DNA from: Fibrobacterota bacterium
Lineage (GTDB): Bacteria > Fibrobacterota > Fibrobacteria > UBA11236
Length of the DNA stretch: 64,000 nucleotides
Assembly (NCBI GenBank): GCA_028287465.1
Contig: JAQBPO010000031.1
Coordinates: forward strand, 1 to 64,000
Direction of reading: 5' to 3'
The translations under genes were made by a program, and so were the position numbers. Positions 1-6,926 of the stretch are shown one piece after another. Under the pieces are notes generated by a model. It was given only the letters and a program-made list of their open reading frames with translations, searched no databases and was not told the DNA's origin. How positions within the stretch are numbered: position 1 is the first letter of the stretch; every line of letters begins with the position of its first letter.

Positions 1-634
1 TGCCCAGGTATTCCGTCCGGTAGGCCGTGCGGAGGCCGCCGTACCGGTCCACCGCTTCCTGGATCCGTCCCGCCTCCAGCGCCGCATCCACGGCCGCCGC
101 CTCCCGCTCCAGCCAATCGTAGAACGCGCGCGCTTGTTCCTCCAGGGACTGCCTATACCTTTCCTTGTCCAGGGAATACCAGGCCCAGAACTCCCCCGAC
201 GTCTCGTAAACGCCCTCCAAGCGGTATCCCTCCAGGGGATTCCCGCTCACGGTCGAGGTATGTTGAGAAAAGGTTTCCTCCCGGCCGCCGGGGTTCTCCG
301 TAAGCGTCGCCTCGTTTTCCGAGGTCACCCGCACCGAGATCTCCCGGCTGATCTGCGCCAGGGCCGAGGCCTGGGCCCGATCGCGGTAGTCCCCGGGGTA
401 CGCCCGCTTGTCCGCATGACCGATGCCCGTATACCTTTCCGGATCGAAGGGGAAACGCTCCACCCAAGCGGGCGCCCGGTCCAAGGTACCATACAGGTTA
501 CCCGACGCCGTCCGGACGGCCTGATCCGCCCCTGCGGCCAGGGGCAGCATTAATGCCACCGCGGCCACCACGCCCACCCCGCACCATGGGCCCCATGGCC
601 GCGGGGCGACCGTCCGGAGGGGCCCGGCATGCAT
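1..634 (-). CDS. LPP20-like secreted protein, 3' end cut by window edge
   Basis: Open from an ATG at 634 to the window edge (about 211 codons), so the C-terminus is missing. An AAGGA motif lies about nine bases before the ATG. After a hydrophobic signal segment (about residues 20-36, ending LAAGAD) comes a stretch with GIGHADK, then an alanine-rich helix (RAQASALAQISREI) and a strand VRVTSE. This pattern is typical of LPP20-type lipoproteins and related FlgT/CsgG-associated proteins, although no lipobox cysteine is visible. It starts two bases after the stop of the next LPP20-like gene, so the two are probably co-translated as the end of an envelope operon. A role in outer-membrane assembly or secretion is inference. 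Confidence 0.72.
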   Translation of the reverse strand, partial: MHAGPLRTVAPRPWGPWCGVGVVAAVALMLPLAAGADQAVRTASGNLYGTLDRAPAWVERFPFDPERYTGIGHADKRAYPGDYRDRAQASALAQISREISVRVTSENEATLTENPGGREETFSQHTSTVSGNPLEGYRLEGVYETSGEFWAWYSLDKERYRQSLEEQARAFYDWLEREAAAVDAALEAGRIQEAVDRYGGLRTAYRTEYLG

Positions 635-635
635 G

Positions 636-1277
636 CTAGGATCCTTGCGAGGTAAGGGGCGCGGGACGGGGAGCGGATTCAGGCGCGGATTCCCGCTGCT
701 TCCATTCACGGAAAGCCTCGATCTCCTCGTTCAATTCCTTATAGGCGCGCGAGGCCCGGAATCGATCCCGCGTGGCCTTGTCGGCATCCAATTCCCCGGC
801 CAGGGCCTTCATATACAGGTCGCTGTCCAGGACCATCAGACCGTAGACCCGGTAGGCGCCTTCCGCGTTCTGCTCGAAGCGGGTCTCCTGCAGGGTGGTG
901 CCGCGCAGGGTCTGGTCGGAAATGCTCTTGACCGCCTGGCTGAAGTGCTCGGAGAACTCCCTCCCCACCTCTTCCTGGAACTTCTTCTGCAGGGATGAGG
1001 TCTTGGATTCCAGGGACCTGGACAGCTTGGCCCGCGCCTCCAATTCCGCCTTGTCGATGCCGGTCTGGAGGTTCTTCGATTCGCCGATGGCGACTTCGGC
1101 GGCCACGCCTTTGCCGTTCAGCTTCTTCTTCTTGGACTGCAGCTCCCCGTAGAGATCGTTCTTGGCGGCCTCGTATTTGGGTTTGTGGGAACACTCGATC
1201 AGGGAAAGGGCGGCCAAGGCCATCAGGCAAGCGGCCAGGGTTCCCGTTCCCGTCCTCGATCCATCGCTGCTTCTCAT
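636..1277 (-). CDS. LPP20-like putative lipoprotein
   Basis: About 213 residues. The ATG at 1277 is chosen because GGAG lies six bases upstream and the start falls one base after the upstream CsgG-family stop; an ATG four codons earlier is less well placed. The N-terminus has a basic region, a hydrophobic stretch and a cysteine in LSLIEC. This resembles a lipoprotein signal, but Glu before Cys is atypical for a lipobox. The body shows a GESKN turn followed by long alanine- and lysine-rich helices (about residues 65-110), then QETRFEQ and YRVYGLMVLD strands, matching the LPP20-type fold. Context is an operon with CsgG-like and outer-membrane proteins. Exact function unknown. Confidence 0.75.
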   Translation of the reverse strand: MRSSDGSRTGTGTLAACLMALAALSLIECSHKPKYEAAKNDLYGELQSKKKKLNGKGVAAEVAIGESKNLQTGIDKAELEARAKLSRSLESKTSSLQKKFQEEVGREFSEHFSQAVKSISDQTLRGTTLQETRFEQNAEGAYRVYGLMVLDSDLYMKALAGELDADKATRDRFRASRAYKELNEEIEAFREWKQRESAPESAPRPAPLTSQGS

Positions 1278-1278
1278 T

Positions 1279-2232
1279 TCAATCTCCATCGTTGCGGTTG
1301 TGGTAGTTCAGTTCGAAAGGCTTGAAGGAAAACCATTCCTCGTGGGCGTGCATGCGGTATTGGATGGCCGCGCGATCGCCCTTGCGGACGTTGAAGGAAA
1401 AGGGTTCCGGCTGGTTGCCCAGCTCGCGGACCCAGCGCCCCTGCCTGTCCGCCGAGCCGTGGATCAAGGACACGGTGTGGCCGCCCGCGGCGACCTTCCC
1501 CTTATAGAGGCTGAAGTAACGGTTCAGATCGTCCACCACGGGGCTGACCCCCAGCAGCTCGTTGTCCAGGTAGATCCGGACCCGCTGGTGCGGGATGCTC
1601 GTCTCCGAAAGCAGGGATACGCCCATCTTGTATTGGATTTCCAGGGACACGCTGTCCGCCTCGGGCTTGGCGGGAACGGGCGCGGCCGACGGGGGAGGGA
1701 TGACGGCGCCATCCTTGCCGCGGACCGCCGGGACCGCGGTGCTCAGCTTGATGCGCAACTGCCTGCCGATATCCGGGATCAGGTCCAGCACGTTCGCCTT
1801 GCCGCAGGTCGCGCTGGCGGCCACCTTGATCTTCCCGGTCTGCACGTCGATGGCGCGCACGTCCAGGCGGTACTTGTCCCCGGCCCGGTTGAAGGTCCCG
1901 AACAGGATCCCGTCGACCCCGAGCCATTTGCCGAGTTCGAGGTTCCTCTCCTGGGTGAGGCCGGAGGTCTCGAGCTTCAGGGCCTTCATGGCCGTCTGCA
2001 CCTTGGTGCGTTCCACGAGCTTGACGTCGCCGGTTTCAAGAAGTTCCGTGATCAGCATGTCCGGCATGCCGTCCACGAAGGTCGGGAATTCGCCGGTATT
2101 GTTGAGGATGTCCATGACCGCCAGCAGGGTCTCCTGCTTGGGTTCGGAGGCCGGGCCTCCCGGGGCCGGGGCGGCGCGCCCGGAAGGGGTCAGGCCGCAG
2201 ACCAGGATGAGCAAAAGCGATTTCAGGCGCAT
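1279..2232 (-). CDS. CsgG/HfaB-family secreted protein
   Basis: 317 residues with an N-terminal signal peptide (MRLKSLLLILVCG). The segment VAVMDI-like (LLAVMDILNNTGEF), then PDMLITELLETGDVKLVERTKV and LGKWLGVDGILFGTF, is the hallmark order of CsgG-family N-terminal domains: an 'AV.DF' strand, a helix, 'V.R..' and 'GADY.I.G'. CsgG proteins form outer-membrane export channels in curli systems. Here there is no curli subunit, so it is better read as a CsgG-domain envelope protein. The C-terminal third (about residues 200-317) is a separate beta-rich region with a PEGA-like strand (VRIYLDNELLGVSPVV). Neighbours on both sides are envelope proteins on the same strand. Confidence 0.82.
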   Translation of the reverse strand: MRLKSLLLILVCGLTPSGRAAPAPGGPASEPKQETLLAVMDILNNTGEFPTFVDGMPDMLITELLETGDVKLVERTKVQTAMKALKLETSGLTQERNLELGKWLGVDGILFGTFNRAGDKYRLDVRAIDVQTGKIKVAASATCGKANVLDLIPDIGRQLRIKLSTAVPAVRGKDGAVIPPPSAAPVPAKPEADSVSLEIQYKMGVSLLSETSIPHQRVRIYLDNELLGVSPVVDDLNRYFSLYKGKVAAGGHTVSLIHGSADRQGRWVRELGNQPEPFSFNVRKGDRAAIQYRMHAHEEWFSFKPFELNYHNRNDGD

Positions 2233-2263
2233 GGCGTTCCCTTGGCGGAGGTGGCGGGACGGT

Positions 2264-3379
2264 TCACTTCTTGAAGTAGTTCTGGACGCGGTCGTACACG
2301 GTGGCCATGGGGATGACGCCCACGAAATTGGCGTGCAGCTTCATCTCATCGTCCTTCTTCTCGAAGTCGTAATAATGGCGGATGCCCGAGTCGATGCAGA
2401 GCCAGTTGCGGATATAGTACCGGATGCCGAGGTTGTTCTCCATGGCCTCGTTGGTCTCGATGCCTCCCGCGCCCAGGCTGGCCACGTCGGTGGGGTGCAG
2501 CAGCTTGAACTCGTACATGAACATGGTCTTGGGGCGCGTCTGCCAGGAAAGCCCCAGGCGCGGGTTGAACTTGGTGATCTGGAGGCTCTTGCCCAATTCG
2601 GGCTGGCCGGCGATTCCCGTCACCTCGTCGCGGATGATCTGGGCGCCGGGATGGACGGTGATCCGGTTGTCGCCGATCCGGAACCCTTTCGAGAGGACCA
2701 CCTCATACATGTCCTCCTTCATGGTGTAGGTATAGGATTTCTCGGCGCGGAAGGTGTTCCGCAGGTTCTTGCTCGCGGAAATGGCGGCCGCGGGCAGGTA
2801 TTTCGATTCATTCAGGAGGGAAAGCTTGAAGTACCCCATCAGGATCTTGTCCGAGATGTCCTGCACGGTATAGTACTCGTCCAGCTGGTAGCCCAGCTCC
2901 ATGATGCCCCCGAAGCCCATGGAGACGGAAGCCTTCATGGCCTCGGTGTTCATGTTTGCGAAGGTATTGTGGATGTTACCCTGGCCCCCGAAGCGGACTT
3001 CATAGGACTTGAGGGAATAGGCCGTGGGCAAGGTGAATAAGCGGGGAAGCAGGTAGGGATGGGAGGTTTCGATCACGGCCTCTTCACCCGCTGCGGAGGA
3101 AGCCGATTCCCGCGAGGTCGCGTCCAGGTCCTTTTCCGCCCGGTTATAGTCCTTGCCCCCATCCTCCAGGCCGGTGGATTGCGTCAAGCGGGTTGGTTGC
3201 TGCAGGCGGACGGGGGCCGGTTCCCCGTAGAGGGTTGCGGTATCCGATTCAGTGACGGCGGTTCCGGCAAGCGCCGGTTGCCCGGCCGATCCGGTCTTGT
3301 AGGTTTGGGCCCGGAGCGGCAAGCGGGCCGCACCGGCGATCAAAGCGGTAAGGGCGATGGCGGTGGACAGGTTTCTCAT
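2264..3379 (-). CDS. Putative outer-membrane beta-barrel protein
   Basis: 371 residues from the ATG at 3379, which has AAGGAG nine bases upstream. Signal peptide MRNLSTAIALTALIAGAARLPLRAQ. Residues about 110-371 alternate aromatic and polar residues in amphipathic strands (YEVRFGGQGNIHNTF, MELGYQLDEYYTV, MYEVVLSKGFRIG, LGIRYYIRNWLCIDSGIRHYY) that look like a transmembrane barrel, while residues 30-100 are low complexity. No family was recognised. It is the first gene of a four-gene minus-strand operon leading into the CsgG-like and LPP20-like genes, so it may be a partner or client of them. Function unassigned. Confidence 0.72.
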   Translation of the reverse strand: MRNLSTAIALTALIAGAARLPLRAQTYKTGSAGQPALAGTAVTESDTATLYGEPAPVRLQQPTRLTQSTGLEDGGKDYNRAEKDLDATSRESASSAAGEEAVIETSHPYLLPRLFTLPTAYSLKSYEVRFGGQGNIHNTFANMNTEAMKASVSMGFGGIMELGYQLDEYYTVQDISDKILMGYFKLSLLNESKYLPAAAISASKNLRNTFRAEKSYTYTMKEDMYEVVLSKGFRIGDNRITVHPGAQIIRDEVTGIAGQPELGKSLQITKFNPRLGLSWQTRPKTMFMYEFKLLHPTDVASLGAGGIETNEAMENNLGIRYYIRNWLCIDSGIRHYYDFEKKDDEMKLHANFVGVIPMATVYDRVQNYFKK

Positions 3380-3718
3380 TCGGTATCTCCTTGTTCTTGG
3401 GCCGTCGAAGCTATGGACCGACGGCGGGATTGGTCGCGCCGTATCCCAATGCAATCGTCATGCCAGGCCCGCGATGGCGATATCTGCGGGGAACAAGGGG
3501 GTAGTGTGAAACCGTTTGCGCACTCCGCGCAGCGGGAATCCGGAGGAATGCGCACTTTGAGCATCAATCGATATTAATATCACATAGGTATGCGGATGGC
3601 GGCGGGCGCGGATCAGGGGGACTTCGGAACGTTGGAGCCCGGGATCGCGGAAGCGCGGGCGTGGAAAGAGGGCGGGCGCAGGATGGGACGTCCCGGAGGG
3701 GAAATCCGGTAACCTAGG
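3380..3718. other. Gene-free stretch with palindrome
   Basis: 339 bases between two minus-strand operons with no convincing gene. It holds the leader and promoter region of the outer-membrane operon starting at 3379. The only conspicuous structure is an AT-rich palindrome, GATATTAATATC, at 3570-3581 in otherwise G+C-rich DNA. It lies about 190 bases upstream of the start codon and could be an operator or part of a promoter. No terminator with a T run was found for either direction. Confidence 0.45.
3570..3581. promoter_or_regulatory. 12-bp perfect AT-rich palindrome
   Basis: GATATTAATATC reads the same on both strands and lies in an AT-rich patch upstream of the minus-strand envelope operon. 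A palindrome of this length is consistent with a dimeric regulator site, but no regulator gene is adjacent. Assignment as an operator is inference. Confidence 0.3.
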
Positions 3719-3943
3719 TCAGACCGTCTCCTTCTTCCCCGCATACAGGAACCATAGGCTCGCCAGGATCATCACCCCGCCCCACCAGAGGCCCGGATGA
3801 TGCCCTCGCACGGCCACGGGATTGGACATGTAATAGACGCCGCAGATGAAGACCAGGCCTCCGTATACCGCAAGGACCAGGCCCACCCAGGTCCAGATGG
3901 AAATCATGCGCTTATGAGTCGGTTGGTTCAGGGGGTTTTTCAT
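3719..3943 (-). CDS. Small membrane protein next to symporter
   Basis: 74 residues from the ATG at 3943, which follows the symporter stop by five bases with a weak AAGG site inside that gene's end. Two hydrophobic helices (about residues 14-34, WVGLVLAVYGGLVFICGVYY, and 48-66, LWWGGVMILASLWFLYAG) separated by a short polar loop, ending in KKETV. The tight coupling suggests a small accessory subunit of the transporter, as known for other sodium/solute symporters with tiny partners (for example the DUF997/YhdT and DUF485 types). It does not clearly match any of those families by eye. Confidence 0.7.
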   Translation of the reverse strand: MKNPLNQPTHKRMISIWTWVGLVLAVYGGLVFICGVYYMSNPVAVRGHHPGLWWGGVMILASLWFLYAGKKETV

Positions 3944-3948
3944 ATGCC

Positions 3949-5673
3949 TTACCAGAAGATGAGGTTGAGGATGACCACCAAGGCGAGGGCCATGCAGGCC
4001 CAAAACCCGGGACGGCCCAGCCAGGGTTCCCGAACGGCCGCGATTCCACGGGCCTTACCGGTGCCGATGGCCGCGTCGTCCCCATTGGCACCGGCGCCGC
4101 GCTCCGTCGGGACCAGCCCCCGCACCAGGCCGATCAGGAGGCGCTCCTCCTTGGGCCGGGTCGCCATGGTGATGGCCAGGGTCACCAAGAGGGTCATGCT
4201 CCAGGCCCAGATGGCCTGCCATAGGTTCCGGGCCATGTCGGAAGGCCGGTCGGAGAAGGTCAAGGCATAGGTGGCTCCCGGCCCCCATAAATGCAGGCGG
4301 AAGCCCAGGAAGATGCCGAAGGACGTGATCATGCCCGCCAATAGGCCCCAGAACGCCGCCGGGGAGGTGGTCCGCTTCCAGAACATGCCGAGCAGCATGG
4401 TAGCGAACAAGGGCGCGTTCACCCAGGAGAAGATGGCTTGGAGGAAATCCATGATGGTGGGGAAGCTCTTGGCCGCATAGGCGGCGGCCACGGAGATCAG
4501 GATCCCGATGAGGGTGGTGATGCGGCCGACCTTGACCAGGTGCGCGTCCGTGGCCTTGGTCTTGCGGAGCGCCTGGTAGATGTCGAAGGTCCACACCGTA
4601 TTGAAGGCGCTGACATTGCCCGCCTGCCCCGCCATGAATCCCGCCAACAGGGCCGTGATGCCCAAGCCGATCAGGCCCGGCGGGTAATAGCGGGCGATCA
4701 GGTAAGGCAGGGTGGAGTCCGGATTCTTGAGGATGGAATCGGGCAGGTCCCCGCGGGCGATGAGCCGGTAGGCGACCAGGCCGGAAACCACCACGATGAA
4801 GGGCAGGAACATCTTGAAAAAGGAGGCCAGGATGGGCGTGAGGCGCGCGGTGCGCAGATCCTTGGCGGTGAAGGCCCGCTGGACCAGGAGGAAATCCGTG
4901 GTCCAGAATCCGAAGGAGAGCACGAATCCCACGCCCATGGCCAGCCCGAACCAATTCACCCCCATGGCGTTCCCGGAGGCATGCCCCGTATCGGCCCAGA
5001 GCCGGGACATTTCCGGAGGCAAGCCTTGGAAGACCCGCCCCAGACCGCCCAAGTCCATGATGCCGAGGATGGAGACGAGGAACAGGCCGAACCAGATCAG
5101 GAAGAATTGGATCACCTCCGTGAAGATGGCCGAAAGCAGGCCGCCCAAGGTGATATAACAGGCCACCGCGGCGGCGGAGGACCAGATGGAGACGTCCCAG
5201 TTCCACCCGAGGATGGTGCGGAAGACCAGGGCCATGAGGTAGAGGTTCACGCCGCTCATGAGCACGGTCATGATGGCGAATGAGAAGGCGCTCAGGAGCC
5301 GCGTCCGCTCATCGAAACGCAGGAGCAGGTACCCGGGCACGGAATGGATCCGGGTACTGTAATAGAAGGGCATCATGTACAAGCCCAGGAAGATCATGGC
5401 CGGGACCGCCCCTATCCAGTAGAAGTGGGAGACCAGCATGCCGTATTTGACGGTACCGCCGCTCCAACCGAGCATCTCGATGGCGCCCAGGTTGGCGGAA
5501 ACGAAGGCCAGGCCCGCCACCCATACCCCGTTGCGCCGCCCCGCCTCGAAAAAGTCCTCCTTCCGATCGGCGAACCGCTTCAGGTAGAAGCCTATGCCGA
5601 TGATGGCCGCGAAATACAAGGCGACGATGAGCCAATCGGCCGGGGTCAAGGTGATGAGCCGTTCCGTCTGCAT
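3949..5673 (-). CDS. Sodium/solute symporter (SSS family)
   Basis: 574 residues from the ATG at 5673, with GAGG upstream; the frame stays open further upstream but that part is not protein-like. It is an integral inner-membrane protein with many hydrophobic helices. Features of the SSS (SGLT-like) family include an N-terminal helix followed by DRKEDFFEAGRRNGVWVAGLAFVSANLG, YYSTRIHSVPGYLLLRF, GGLLSAIFTEVIQF, and GLGITALLAGFMAGQAGNVSAFNTVWTFDIYQ. It would couple sodium entry to uptake of an organic solute, probably a sugar by resemblance to the SGLT branch. Substrate is inferred only. A long C-terminal extension with a last helix (WACMALALVVILNLIFW) resembles 14-helix SGLT-type members. Confidence 0.9.
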   Translation of the reverse strand: MQTERLITLTPADWLIVALYFAAIIGIGFYLKRFADRKEDFFEAGRRNGVWVAGLAFVSANLGAIEMLGWSGGTVKYGMLVSHFYWIGAVPAMIFLGLYMMPFYYSTRIHSVPGYLLLRFDERTRLLSAFSFAIMTVLMSGVNLYLMALVFRTILGWNWDVSIWSSAAAVACYITLGGLLSAIFTEVIQFFLIWFGLFLVSILGIMDLGGLGRVFQGLPPEMSRLWADTGHASGNAMGVNWFGLAMGVGFVLSFGFWTTDFLLVQRAFTAKDLRTARLTPILASFFKMFLPFIVVVSGLVAYRLIARGDLPDSILKNPDSTLPYLIARYYPPGLIGLGITALLAGFMAGQAGNVSAFNTVWTFDIYQALRKTKATDAHLVKVGRITTLIGILISVAAAYAAKSFPTIMDFLQAIFSWVNAPLFATMLLGMFWKRTTSPAAFWGLLAGMITSFGIFLGFRLHLWGPGATYALTFSDRPSDMARNLWQAIWAWSMTLLVTLAITMATRPKEERLLIGLVRGLVPTERGAGANGDDAAIGTGKARGIAAVREPWLGRPGFWACMALALVVILNLIFW

Positions 5674-5901
5674 GCCGCCTCGCAATGGGGTCAGGATCCG
5701 GATGAACCCTGGCAAATTAATTTCGTCGCCCGCGGCGCGATAGCCAAAAATACCGGCCAAGCCCTTTCCGGGGTCCGCTCTCATATTGAGAGCATTTTGT
5801 GGCGCCGGGTCCCCCGTTCCCCCGCCCGGCGCGGATAGATTATCCGGACCCCTGAAACAATCGGGGGGCGGCATGCGTCCAACCCAAGAACCCGGGGAAA
5901 C

Positions 5902-6723
5902 ATGAAAGCGACGATAGCGGTCCTGGCCCTTGCGCCCATGCTCTCCTTCGGGGCCCTTTGCGACGATACCTACAATCTCCAGAGCGCGACCCAGACCCTG
6001 CTCACGGGAACCAACCCCAAGAACCTGGCCAAGACCGCCAAGGTCCTGAAGGGCGACTTCTCGGACATGACCTTCATCCATGACCAGTTGGCCTACAGCC
6101 TCCTGTACGGGTTCGAAGGGGCTTGCGCCAAGTCGTCCAAGCCGGTCCGATTCTTCGAACGGGAAGGCAGGACGGCCGCGCTCTCGCGCAAGACCGTGAA
6201 CTACCAGGTGGCGATGTACGACAGCAACACCATCCTCCAGGGCTCCCACTTCGACTATTGGTTCGGCTTCTACAAGCCCTCCGACAGCCTGCAGATCGCA
6301 CTCGGACGAAACAAGGGCGGGACGGACTTCAAGGGATGGTACGGCTACGTCGCATTCGAGGACTCCGTGCGCAATCCCGAGAGCGGACTGTGGACCAACA
6401 AGGGCATCCAGTTGCGCATGGCCGGCCCCGCCGACTCCGCCGTGCTGGACTCCATTTTGATGGTGCGGACCGGCTTCCGCAACCTCGTCTTCGATCAGAA
6501 CCGGCGCGGCCATTTCACCCTGCAATACATCCGCATCAGCCTGGAGAACAAGCCGGGCATAGCCATCCGTCACAGAGCATACGCCGCGGGCCCCGGGGCC
6601 GGCGACGACCCGGATCACGCGCGTTACGGTTGGCTTGTCAACGGAAAGCGTTCCGGAACCGAGAATGTCCCTGCATTTTCCGGAACCCGGAGATATTTTA
6701 GGGAAGCTATCAATACCCGATAG
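5902..6723 (+). CDS. Secreted protein of unknown function
   Basis: 273 residues with signal peptide MKATIAVLALAPMLSFGALC and a GGGGAAA-type ribosome site just upstream. The mature part has a repeated beta-strand pattern (VNYQVAMYDSNTILQG, FDYWFGFYKPSDSLQIALG, GWYGYVAFEDS, RGHFTLQYIRISLEN). Two cysteines (residues 20 and 75) could form a disulfide. I do not recognise a family. It is monocistronic in appearance: the divergent symporter lies 228 bases upstream and a terminator follows about 115 bases downstream. Confidence 0.68.
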   Translation: MKATIAVLALAPMLSFGALCDDTYNLQSATQTLLTGTNPKNLAKTAKVLKGDFSDMTFIHDQLAYSLLYGFEGACAKSSKPVRFFEREGRTAALSRKTVNYQVAMYDSNTILQGSHFDYWFGFYKPSDSLQIALGRNKGGTDFKGWYGYVAFEDSVRNPESGLWTNKGIQLRMAGPADSAVLDSILMVRTGFRNLVFDQNRRGHFTLQYIRISLENKPGIAIRHRAYAAGPGAGDDPDHARYGWLVNGKRSGTENVPAFSGTRRYFREAINTR

Positions 6724-6737
6724 GCGTTGGAACCACG

Positions 6738-6837
6738 AGGGGTGGATCCGTTGCCTTGCCTTTGTCGCCTTGATTCGTTCGACATGACCTGTTCCGATTA
6801 CCCGGCCTGAAAAGGCTATCGGAAGCGATCCACCCTT
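6738..6837 (+). ncRNA. Putative structured RNA element before a terminator
   Basis: A long-range stem pairs 6738-6748 with 6827-6837 (core GGGTGGATC with GATCCACCC, plus an A-T pair and a G-T wobble). Inside lies a second hairpin at 6794-6822: outer CCGAT/ATCGG, inner GCCT/AGGC closed by a GAAA loop. The element ends next to an intrinsic terminator at 6839-6857 and precedes the fibro-slime gene. It could be a 3' UTR structure, a small RNA or an attenuator-type leader. It does not match a riboswitch class I know. Confidence 0.35.
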
Positions 6838-6838
6838 G

Positions 6839-6857
6839 AGGCGCCCGCGCCTTTTTT
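6839..6857 (+). terminator. Intrinsic terminator
   Basis: AGGCG/CGCCT stem with a CCCG loop followed directly by a run of six T. It lies 116 bases after the stop of the secreted protein gene at 6723 and 70 bases before the start at 6927. It either ends the upstream transcript or attenuates the downstream one. Confidence 0.7.
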
Positions 6858-6893
6858 ACCGATCCGGCATGGGCCGGTGTTTTAACCGCATTT

Positions 6894-6916
6894 GCGCCGG
6901 ATAATCCCTCCGGCGC
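6894..6916 (+). promoter_or_regulatory. Hairpin abutting the ribosome binding site of 6927
   Basis: GCGCCGG at 6894-6900 pairs perfectly with CCGGCGC at 6910-6916, and the Shine-Dalgarno GGAGGG follows at 6917-6922. A stable 7-bp G+C stem touching the ribosome site may influence translation of the fibro-slime protein. Confidence 0.4.
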
Positions 6917-6926
6917 GGAGGGACCG

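Noticed and set aside
6738-6837. Known riboswitch class (c-di-GMP, SAM, cobalamin)
   Set aside because: None of the conserved loop sequences I know for these classes are present; described only as a structured element.
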